From positions 3,559,694 to 3,623,693 of the forward strand of contig OY282378.1 of assembly GCA_958295835.1 (NCBI GenBank): a DNA stretch of 64,000 nucleotides. Direction: 5' to 3'. The translations under genes were made by a program, and so were the position numbers. The DNA is from an uncultured Gammaproteobacteria bacterium (GTDB taxonomy: Bacteria > Pseudomonadota > Gammaproteobacteria > HK1). Shown in pieces: positions 57,182 to 64,000 of this stretch (the first letter of the stretch is position 1; each line of letters starts with the position of its first letter). The notes beneath the pieces are model-generated. The model ran no database searches and was not told where the DNA came from. It saw nothing but the letters and a program-made list of their open reading frames with translations.

Positions 57182-58927
57182 GTGAAGATTTTTGACTATA
57201 GAGACGAAGATGCTCTGGGAACAGTCAGTGCCGTTGACACGGCAACCGTTGTTGTCCGTGTCGCCGATGTTGAAAGATTACGACGCTTGCAGGTAAATCG
57301 CTTGGTACTTCTACAAAGCAGCAGACCAGGGGAACATCTGATCGGTATGGTTCAAAAAATCATTCGATCCTTGAAAGAAACAAAGGCGATCGGAGAAGAC
57401 GAGATGGGCGAAGATGAAGTTTCGTCTGAAGAAAACATAGTACGTATCTCACTGATCGGCACTCACATCGACCTTAAGGACGGTAAAAGAAATGTCTTTC
57501 GACGGACGTTGGAAACAGTTCCCGAGATCGAAGCAAATTGCTTCGCTATTGGAGGAGATCATTTGACTTCTTTCATGCGGGTCATTGCGAATGTTGCAGA
57601 AGATGGCCAAAGGCTCACGCTTGGATCATACACTCTCGATGAAAATGCGGATGCATATCTGGACGGCAACAAATTCTTTCAACGTCATGCGGTTGTCGTA
57701 GGGAGCACGGGTTCTGGAAAATCATGGACGACCGCACATATTCTTGAGCAAGTGGCTGAATTGCCAAATGCGAATGCACTGGTCTTCGATCTCCATGGAG
57801 AGTACACGCCTCTTGTTGGAGATGGGATCCGGCATTTCCACATTGCTGGTCCGGGCGATCTCGACAAGGGAACGAATCTCGACGGTGGATCAATTTATCT
57901 TCCTTATTGGCTTCTCGATTATGAAGCTATGATTTCGATGTTCGTGGATCGTAGCGACCAAAATGCACCGAACCAGACAATGTTGATGTCTCGTGCCGTC
58001 ACAGAAGCAAAAAAGGAATTTCTGAAGAAAGGAGACCACAAAGATGTTCTCGGTAACTTTACCATAGACAGCCCTGTCCCATTCGACCTCGATCGTGTCA
58101 TTTCTGAGATAAGACAACTCAACGAGGAGATGGTGGATGGGACAAGAGGCAAGAAACAAGGAGATTATTTCGGCAAGTTGAGCAGATTGATCGACCGCCT
58201 GGAGAATAAGCGTACAGACCGCCGCCTAGGGTTTCTATTCCAAGGCGGTAAAGACACGAATGAATACAAGTGGCTTGAAATCCTTTCTTCGACGCTGATA
58301 GGTGGCGCTCAAGATCAGCCTGAAAGTAAAGGTGGCGTCAAGATCATCGACTTCTCCGAGGTCCCTTCCGACATCCTTCCTCTTATCGTCAGTCTTGTGG
58401 CTCGGCTGGCGTTCTCACTTCAGCAATGGATGGCTCCGGGGAAAAGGCATCCTGTAGCGCTGTTCTGTGACGAGGCTCATCTTTACATTCCTGATCGATC
58501 AGAAGGGAACGCAGCCAACGACGTATCGATCTCGATCTTCGAGCGCATCGCCAAAGAAGGACGCAAATATGGCGTCGGCTTGGTCGTGATCAGCCAGCGA
58601 CCATCCGAGGTTAATCGAACCGTTTTGAGTCAGTGCAACAATCTTGTCTCAATGCGTTTGACCAACGCGGAAGATCAAGGAGTTGTACGCCGACTCCTGC
58701 CTGACAGCCTTGGCGGATTCAGTGACCTGCTGCCGATCCTGGATACTGGAGAAGCGCTCGTCGTCGGTGACGCCAGCCTGCTACCCAGCCGTATTCGTAT
58801 CGCGAAACCTTCCTCTCGTCCCAACAGCGGCACAGTGGATTTCTGGGACAAGTGGTCCACTAGCGAAGCTGTCGGATCAATCCCCGCCGCTGTGGATGGA
58901 TGGCGAAAACAAACTCAACAAACTTGA
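57182..58927 (+). CDS. HerA-type hexameric DNA translocase/ATPase (DUF87)
   Basis: 581 residues. HAS-barrel-like N-terminal part (about 1-120), then the RecA-like FtsK/HerA core with Walker A GSTGSGKSW (174-182), Walker B VALFCDEAHLYIP, and the VVISQRPSEVNRTVLSQCNN sensor/Arg-finger stretch. GTG start at 57182, with GGGAG at about 12 bases upstream. It lies 90 bases after the SIR2 gene, same strand and same low GC, so they form the SIR2-HerA pair in which HerA assembles with SIR2 (and acts as NTPase/nuclease partner in known examples). Confidence 0.9.
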   Translation: MKIFDYRDEDALGTVSAVDTATVVVRVADVERLRRLQVNRLVLLQSSRPGEHLIGMVQKIIRSLKETKAIGEDEMGEDEVSSEENIVRISLIGTHIDLKDGKRNVFRRTLETVPEIEANCFAIGGDHLTSFMRVIANVAEDGQRLTLGSYTLDENADAYLDGNKFFQRHAVVVGSTGSGKSWTTAHILEQVAELPNANALVFDLHGEYTPLVGDGIRHFHIAGPGDLDKGTNLDGGSIYLPYWLLDYEAMISMFVDRSDQNAPNQTMLMSRAVTEAKKEFLKKGDHKDVLGNFTIDSPVPFDLDRVISEIRQLNEEMVDGTRGKKQGDYFGKLSRLIDRLENKRTDRRLGFLFQGGKDTNEYKWLEILSSTLIGGAQDQPESKGGVKIIDFSEVPSDILPLIVSLVARLAFSLQQWMAPGKRHPVALFCDEAHLYIPDRSEGNAANDVSISIFERIAKEGRKYGVGLVVISQRPSEVNRTVLSQCNNLVSMRLTNAEDQGVVRRLLPDSLGGFSDLLPILDTGEALVVGDASLLPSRIRIAKPSSRPNSGTVDFWDKWSTSEAVGSIPAAVDGWRKQTQQT

Positions 58928-58983
58928 TCTTTCCAAAGTGCTGTGATTAAGGAAATTATCGCTTCTACCTACAAATTTCGATC

Positions 58984-60192
58984 ATGGAATTCGTCTACCA
59001 ACCCTCTCCGTCCAATCGACTCGGTGATTATCTCAAAGATCATTTTTCCGGGCGGTGGACGCATTTTCGGGCCGCGGTTGCCTTCATCAAACGCTCCGGT
59101 ACCCGGCATGTCGCACCGGCGCTTGCCCACTTTGCCCGAATCGGACACGTCGAGATCATTGCCGGTATCGACCATCGAGGAACCTCGGCAGAAGGGTTGC
59201 AGGATCTGTTGAAAGCCGTGTCTCCCAAGGGCCGGGTGATCGTCTTCCACAACCGTCTGCCGTTCACTTTCCACCCCAAGGTATACCTGTTCAAATCTCC
59301 GATCGCCGCCGACGTCATGATCGGTTCTGGCAATCTGACCGAGGGCGGGTTGTTTACCAACTATGAAGCGGCCCTTCGCCTTTTTCTGGACTTGACCGAT
59401 CCGAAGCAGGCCGCGATCCTGCACTCCATGGAGCGGGTGCTCGACACGTGGGCCGACTTCTCCACCGGCACCGCGTTCGCTCTTGACGATGCGCTTCTCT
59501 CACAGCTCACCGCAACGGGTCTCGTCCCTTCGGAAGCGGTCGCCATCTCCGAGACCGAAGGTCCCGATCAGGATGACGACAGACTCCAATCCGGACACCC
59601 CGGCCTCCCGTTTGCCGCACGTGTCGAGCCCCGAGCTCCGCCTTTTCCGAGCTCCGCTGCCGCTCCGGGGGCTCCACCAGGAGAAGGAACGGATCCGGCC
59701 GCAATGGCATCCGTGGCCGCTCCACAATCTCCTGCCCTCGGTGTCACCGGCTTTGTCATGACCCTTCAACAGACCGACGTCGGCGTCGGCCAGACGACAG
59801 CGGGAACCTCCCGGCGTTCACCGGAGATTTTCATTCCGCTGGCCGCTCGCGACGCGGAACCCGAATTCTGGAACTGGCCCGGTGGTTTCGCACCTGATCC
59901 CCGAAGGCCCTACAAGCTCGATCGCCAAGGTGTGCGCGTGCGCTTGGGCGGTGAAATCGTCTCCGTGAACATGATGACCTGGCCCGTCAAGCACGACTTC
60001 CGATTGCGCAGCGAAGCGTTGCGAAGTGCGGGTGGCGTTGGTGACATCTTGCGCATGGAGAAGGTCGATCCGGCAGCTGGCCATGAATACGAGGTCGAAG
60101 TGATCTCCCTGGAAACGAATCGACACGCGGAATATCTCGCGTTGTGCCGTCATTCCGTGCGTAATTCCGAGAAGAAGTATGGATATTACTGA
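58984..60192 (+). CDS. PLD-family (NgoFVII-like) restriction endonuclease
   Basis: 402 residues. The N-terminal domain has one PLD-type HxK motif: FTFHPKVYLF (His 97, Lys 99), followed by IGSGNLTEGGLFTNYEAALR (Asn 117, Glu 128). This is the arrangement of phospholipase-D-fold nucleases such as BfiI/NgoFVII. A Pro/Ala/Ser-rich linker (about residues 190-270) separates it from a C-terminal domain of unknown fold (EIFIPLAARDAEPEFWNWP). It runs convergent to, and overlaps by seven bases, the methyltransferase gene pair, and is read as the endonuclease of that system. Confidence 0.78.
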   Translation: MEFVYQPSPSNRLGDYLKDHFSGRWTHFRAAVAFIKRSGTRHVAPALAHFARIGHVEIIAGIDHRGTSAEGLQDLLKAVSPKGRVIVFHNRLPFTFHPKVYLFKSPIAADVMIGSGNLTEGGLFTNYEAALRLFLDLTDPKQAAILHSMERVLDTWADFSTGTAFALDDALLSQLTATGLVPSEAVAISETEGPDQDDDRLQSGHPGLPFAARVEPRAPPFPSSAAAPGAPPGEGTDPAAMASVAAPQSPALGVTGFVMTLQQTDVGVGQTTAGTSRRSPEIFIPLAARDAEPEFWNWPGGFAPDPRRPYKLDRQGVRVRLGGEIVSVNMMTWPVKHDFRLRSEALRSAGGVGDILRMEKVDPAAGHEYEVEVISLETNRHAEYLALCRHSVRNSEKKYGYY

Positions 60193-61787
60193 GGCTTGTC
60201 GAGCCTCATGATCCGTTCCGAAGGCACTGCGTTCTTCCTGAAGATGTCTCTCGAAACCAGCATGTCCATTGCCATGTCGTCTGCGATTCGGAACCCGAGA
60301 TCGTTCGCGATCTTTCCCAGATGCTCTGCCGTGCGGATTTCGACCGGCTGTCCCCCGGCTGTCGTCCGGTTGTTGCCGACGACCAGAAACATGGAGCCAC
60401 CGGGCCGTAACAGCAAGAACGTCTGTCGCATCACTTCGTGCATGTCGAAAAAGTATTTCGACAACAGAGCCGACAGATTCCGCCGTCGAAAACCCGTTTC
60501 TCCCGCCTTGTTGAGTCGGTCGATACGATCGATCAAAGCTCGTGTATTCCGAGGCAGCAGGAATTTGTTCGTCTCGTAGAACGCCCAGTATTCCGTGCGG
60601 CTGCGTTCCGTCACTTCGCGATTTCCAATCATCAGCGTGTCCAGCGTCCGATGGCTCCCTCGCGGTGACAGGCCGAGATAAACGAGGCTCAGCCGATCGG
60701 TGTCGATATAGGGGAGTGCAGTCGCATAGGGCGGCGAGGTGATCACCGCGTCCACCTTGCCGGACAGCTCCGGCAGTGCGCTCGCCGCCTGACGCGCGTC
60801 GGCTTCACGCACCGTATGGCTACCCGTTCCCGCTCTGCCACGTTCGGCGAGAAACGCCGCGACGGCTCTGGTCGAGCGCGCTGCTTCGTCGAGGAAACGA
60901 GCGATGGTCTCGCCGGCTGCGAGTTTCTTCACCTCTCTGCGAACTCGCAGATCATCGTTCTTCTGCCAGGAGACGCCGCGCAGGATGTTGCTCAAGCAGA
61001 CCCGGTAGAAATTCCGAAGCAGTGCTGTCGGCAGACGGCGCACTGCCGCTTCGATACGGTCCAGCTCCTTGAGCGTCCGGGGAGCGAACCATCGTTCGAG
61101 ATAGGCCCTGTCGTCATCCGCCAGCGAAGCGGACCTCCCCGGCTCTCCGTCCGGTGACGCCGGTGCTTCGAGTTCTTCCCGAAGATTCTCGCAGGCCATC
61201 GTCAGCGCCGCCGGCCTCAACGCCAGCGCCCGGCATTTCACGTCGGTGACGAAAACCGATAGCGGATTCATGTCGAGGCCGTAGCTCCTGCGTCCCGACA
61301 ACCGGGCCTCCACCAGCGTGGTGCCGCTGCCGCACATCGGGTCGAGAACGACGGCGTCCTCCGGCAACCGCGCGATGTTCATCAGCGCGCGCACGAGTTG
61401 CGGGAAGAACTTGCCCCGATATTCGTGCAGCCCGTGCGTGGCGTAGCGCAGGCACCTTTTGTTCGGCAACATCGAAGGCACCAACATGCGCACGGTCTTC
61501 GGCAGCGCACCGGCCGTCGCTCCGTTGCGTGCAACACCCAGGGTCGCTTCGCCCCGGAGTTGCGTCGTAAGACCATCCGCGTCGTCGCCGACCGAGTGCC
61601 AGTACGCCAGCGCATCGCGCAGCGCGCCGGCATCGTTCGCACGGGCGACCGAGAAGGTCGAAGCCGTCGTGTCGTCTCCATCGACAGGGACTACGGGGCC
61701 ACCCGCGAGGGCGCGCAACTCCTGAAGCGCGAGCCGGCGTTCGAAGGGCCGGATGTGCTCCTTCATTCGGCAGTTCAGGTTATTCAT
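60186..61787 (-). CDS. DNA methyltransferase (amino-type, second of a pair)
   Basis: 533 residues. Motif I is VVLDPMCGSGTTLVEARLSG and the catalytic motif IV is VITSPPYATALPYIDTDRLS, so it is an N4-cytosine or N6-adenine methyltransferase with motif I before IV. A HGLHEYRGKFFPQLVRALM stretch precedes motif I, as in the next gene. Five bases separate its start from the stop of the other methyltransferase. Probably protects the host against the PLD nuclease; the recognised sequence is unknown. Confidence 0.85.
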   Translation of the reverse strand: MNNLNCRMKEHIRPFERRLALQELRALAGGPVVPVDGDDTTASTFSVARANDAGALRDALAYWHSVGDDADGLTTQLRGEATLGVARNGATAGALPKTVRMLVPSMLPNKRCLRYATHGLHEYRGKFFPQLVRALMNIARLPEDAVVLDPMCGSGTTLVEARLSGRRSYGLDMNPLSVFVTDVKCRALALRPAALTMACENLREELEAPASPDGEPGRSASLADDDRAYLERWFAPRTLKELDRIEAAVRRLPTALLRNFYRVCLSNILRGVSWQKNDDLRVRREVKKLAAGETIARFLDEAARSTRAVAAFLAERGRAGTGSHTVREADARQAASALPELSGKVDAVITSPPYATALPYIDTDRLSLVYLGLSPRGSHRTLDTLMIGNREVTERSRTEYWAFYETNKFLLPRNTRALIDRIDRLNKAGETGFRRRNLSALLSKYFFDMHEVMRQTFLLLRPGGSMFLVVGNNRTTAGGQPVEIRTAEHLGKIANDLGFRIADDMAMDMLVSRDIFRKNAVPSERIMRLDKPQ

Positions 61788-61792
61788 GGTCT

Positions 61793-63175
61793 TTACATCT
61801 TACGGAGAATCAGGATGTTCTCCGTCTTGATGCCTCCTATCCTGGGGTTGAAGGCTTTTCGGGTCGGCGCAATCGTCCGGCTGATCCGTGCGGCCTCCCG
61901 AAACCCGGCGTCCGCCCCCGCCGCCGCGAGCAGCGATGCGTTGTCGATGCGGGTGCGGTCGATCGTGGAGTCTCCGATCACGAAGCAAGCGTAGCGGCGA
62001 TCCCGCAGCCGGCCCCGCAGCCATTGGAAGATCCTCTCGAACTCTCCGCGGAACGTCTCCGGGGTCGCTCGATTTCGTCCTCTGGCGCTGTATTTTCGGT
62101 GACTGCCGATCTCGGTCTTCTTGAACCGTTCGGGATCGTGTCCGAGCCAGATCAGGCGGGTCCGGTGATAGAGGTGATAGCTGTATGCGTTCGGATAGGG
62201 AGGCGACGTCACCACCAGGTCGAACGGCATCGTCTCGGGCGCTTCCAGAATGTCGGCATCGAGCACTCGGCATGAAAACCGATCTTCGATGAGATCGCTC
62301 ATTTCGCGCGCCGCCAGAGCTGCAGAGTCGAGGTGGCTCAGATACCGGCGCACCGTATCGCCCGGTTCGATGGCTTTCTCGCGCCGGACGTATCGAGTGT
62401 CGGAGTCCTGTTTCGACACCGACACGATGATCGCGGCCAAGGTGACCGCGCAGAGCGTCCGCGGCGCTTCACCCGGTATGCGGTCGATCAGAGCCCGCAA
62501 TTCCGCGAGCTCTTCGACCACGTGCGGCGCAAACCAGAACTCGCAGACCTTCGGCGTCGGCCGCCATTCCGAGGATCGGAACGGTTGCCCATCATGGAAC
62601 AGATCGCCGGTGCGCGATTCCACTTTCTCCAGTATCCGTTCGCAGGCGTTTCGATGTGCCCCGAGCTCCTCGAATTCCGAATCCGCCAGCGGCGTCGTCT
62701 TGGCCCGGCTGATCAGGGTAGCGAGCGGATTGGCGTCGATTCCGATCGCGTTGCGCTTGAGCTGGAGCGCCTCCAGCAACGTCGTGCCGCTGCCGCAGAA
62801 GATATCGGCGATCGTTTCTCCGACCGACGACAATTCCTGAATCAGCGCGTTCGGGATCTGGGGAATGAATTTCGCAGGATAGGGGTGAAGGCTGTGCGTC
62901 AGATAGCCGGTCTTGGCATATGCGAAATCCCATTCGATCTTCAGAAGCCGGGAGAGCGCGGCCTCATCGTCGCGCGGCGTCTCCGGAGCCGCGTCCGGCT
63001 CATCTCCTTTGGCGAAAGCCGCGATCGCGGCCGCTTCGCCAGCGGTGAAGACGCGCCAGCCGTGGCGGTTGCGGCCCGGCTCCGGGACATTGCGCTCCCG
63101 CAGCCAGCGCAGGAGCGTATCCCGATGCACGCCAGCCATGGCGGCGACCTGCGCGGTGGTGAATGACTGCTGCAT
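61793..63175 (-). CDS. DNA methyltransferase with N-terminal MerR-like helix-turn-helix
   Basis: 460 residues. Residues ~1-50 are a MerR/excisionase-type DNA-binding domain: FTTAQVAAMAGVHRDTLLRW, then LRERNVPEPGRNRHGWRVFT. The methyltransferase part follows: HSLHPYPAKFIPQIPNALIQ, motif I IADIFCGSGTTLLEALQLKR, and motif IV VVTSPPYPNAYSYHLYHRTR. The HTH immediately suggests self-regulation, since perfect palindromes lie directly upstream of its ATG. First gene of the minus-strand pair. Confidence 0.87.
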   Translation of the reverse strand: MQQSFTTAQVAAMAGVHRDTLLRWLRERNVPEPGRNRHGWRVFTAGEAAAIAAFAKGDEPDAAPETPRDDEAALSRLLKIEWDFAYAKTGYLTHSLHPYPAKFIPQIPNALIQELSSVGETIADIFCGSGTTLLEALQLKRNAIGIDANPLATLISRAKTTPLADSEFEELGAHRNACERILEKVESRTGDLFHDGQPFRSSEWRPTPKVCEFWFAPHVVEELAELRALIDRIPGEAPRTLCAVTLAAIIVSVSKQDSDTRYVRREKAIEPGDTVRRYLSHLDSAALAAREMSDLIEDRFSCRVLDADILEAPETMPFDLVVTSPPYPNAYSYHLYHRTRLIWLGHDPERFKKTEIGSHRKYSARGRNRATPETFRGEFERIFQWLRGRLRDRRYACFVIGDSTIDRTRIDNASLLAAAGADAGFREAARISRTIAPTRKAFNPRIGGIKTENILILRKM

Positions 63176-63177
63176 TC

Positions 63178-63207
63178 TGCCTATAGGTGCCTATAGTCCA
63201 GTGGACT
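63178..63207 (-). promoter_or_regulatory. Double palindrome upstream of the HTH-methyltransferase
   Basis: CTATAGG-TG-CCTATAG (63181-63196) is a perfect inverted repeat only five bases from the ATG, and AGTCCA-G-TGGACT (63195-63207) is another, sharing two bases with it. TGCCTATAG also occurs as a direct repeat (63178 and 63188). They overlap the ribosome-binding region, so a bound protein would block expression. Confidence 0.65.
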
Positions 63208-63262
63208 GAAGCAGACTACAGGGCAAGGTCCGCTGTCAAGCTCTTGGTGGGAGAAGAGCCCG

Positions 63263-64000
63263 GAGGTTCGCGTGGTGCTGTCCGACGCGGAGCGCCACGA
63301 CCCGGCGAGCCTCGGCAACCTCTTCGTCGCGCTGCCCGACAGGGGCAGTATGCCGCTGCTGTCCGCGGTCGAGATCGCGCCCGGAAGGGGCTTCGACGTC
63401 CTGCGCCACCACAACGGGCGGCTGGCGGTGCGGGTCACCGCCGACGTGGACCCGGGCGCCAACAACAGCAACGCGGTGGTCGCGGACCTCGTGGCGGGGC
63501 CGCTGCCCGCGATCGTGGAGCGCCACGGCGTCGAATGGACGCTGAAGGGCCGGCAGAAAGAACAGAGCGAGACGCTGACCGACATGGCGTTGGGCGCGGT
63601 GCTCGCGCTTGCGCTGATCTACCTGGTGCTCGCCTTCGTCTTCGCCTCCTACGGCTGGCCGCTGGTGGTGATGTCGGTGATCCCGTTCGCGCTGATCGGG
63701 GCCATCCTGGGCCACTGGCTGCTGGGCATCGACCTCACCATCCTGTCGATGTTCGGGCTGTTCGGCCTGGCCGGCATCGTGGTCAACGATTCGATCATCC
63801 TGGTCGTCTTCTACAAGGAGTTGAAGCAGTCCGGGGCGCCATGGCGCGAGGCGATCGTGGAGGCGGCCTGCCTGCGGCTGCGGGCGGTGCTGCTGACCTC
63901 GCTGACCACCATCGAGGGTCTCACGCCGCTGATGTTCGAGACCTCGCTGCAGGCGCAGTTCCTGATCCCGATGGCGGTGTCGATCGCGTTCGGCCTGGGG
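63263..64000 (+). CDS. Second RND transporter copy, 5' part missing, 3' end beyond window
   Basis: Open in frame to the last base of the window. It matches the first RND gene from 55040 to 55777 at roughly 90% or more of positions (LGNLFVALPDRGSMPLLSAV, LTDMALGAVLALALIYLVLA). The first ~770 residues are absent: upstream sequence turns into the gap before the methyltransferase promoter. No start codon context. Either a truncated paralogue or an assembly-level duplication. Confidence 0.8.

Overview
The window looks like chromosome of a high-GC gammaproteobacterium, probably uncultured. The basis is gene order: cdsA-dxr-rseP-bamA-skp-lpxD-fabZ-lpxA-lpxB-rnhB-dnaE-accA, then tpiA-secG-tRNA-Leu-nuoABCDE, all on the plus strand. 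This is the classical envelope-biogenesis/replication cluster followed by the start of the complex I operon of Gammaproteobacteria. The assignment is inference from synteny, not from a search.

Layout. (1) 1-19.8 kb: conserved core, densely packed, with many start/stop overlaps (phospholipid, isoprenoid, outer-membrane protein and lipid A assembly, RNase HII, DNA polymerase III alpha, acetyl-CoA carboxylase, triose-phosphate isomerase, SecG, NuoA-E). The nuo operon stops after nuoE. (2) 20-31.6 kb: a catabolic/uptake locus with a medium-chain acyl-CoA synthetase, a small methyltransferase on the minus strand, an amidinotransferase, an enolase-superfamily enzyme, a complete CUT1-type ABC importer (ATPase, Tat-type binding protein, two permeases) and a molybdopterin oxidoreductase. 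(3) 31.6-37.5 kb: accessory DNA with a toxin/antitoxin-like pair in one operon with a KGGVGR-type P-loop ATPase carrying a long helical repeat tail, then a graveyard of ISAzo13- and IS3-family remnants, a dispersed repeat, a small membrane protein and an SDR tail fragment. (4) 37.5-44.5 kb: MFS exporter, arsR-arsP operon, class III CoA-transferase, metallo-beta-lactamase-fold hydrolase and class V aminotransferase. (5) 44.8-52.4 kb: a second accessory block with a tyrosine-recombinase remnant beside a perfect 28-bp palindrome, a frameshifted DUF262-DUF1524 (GmrSD-type) restriction protein, repeats, three lipoproteins, a transposase scrap, an AAA/PD-(D/E)XK protein, a chimeric remnant of two phage/ICE genes, and tRNA-Arg. 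(6) 52.7-64 kb: an RND transporter gene, then a defence island (SIR2-HerA pair, PLD-type restriction endonuclease, two DNA methyltransferases), then a second, incomplete copy of the RND gene running off the window.

How it fits together. Regions 1, 2 and 4 are ordinary chromosome with one coherent codon and base composition. Regions 3, 5 and the SIR2/HerA part of 6 are visibly more AT-rich or littered with mobile-element debris, and hold at least five distinct candidate anti-phage or conflict modules. The two most notable are the TA-coupled KGGVGR ATPase operon (32.5-35.3 kb) and the island bracketed by two RND copies (55.9-63.3 kb), where a MerR-like helix-turn-helix fused to a methyltransferase sits directly downstream of strong palindromes that could be its own operator. 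A dispersed repeat shared by three loci (36.4, 47.5 and 57.1 kb) links the three accessory blocks.
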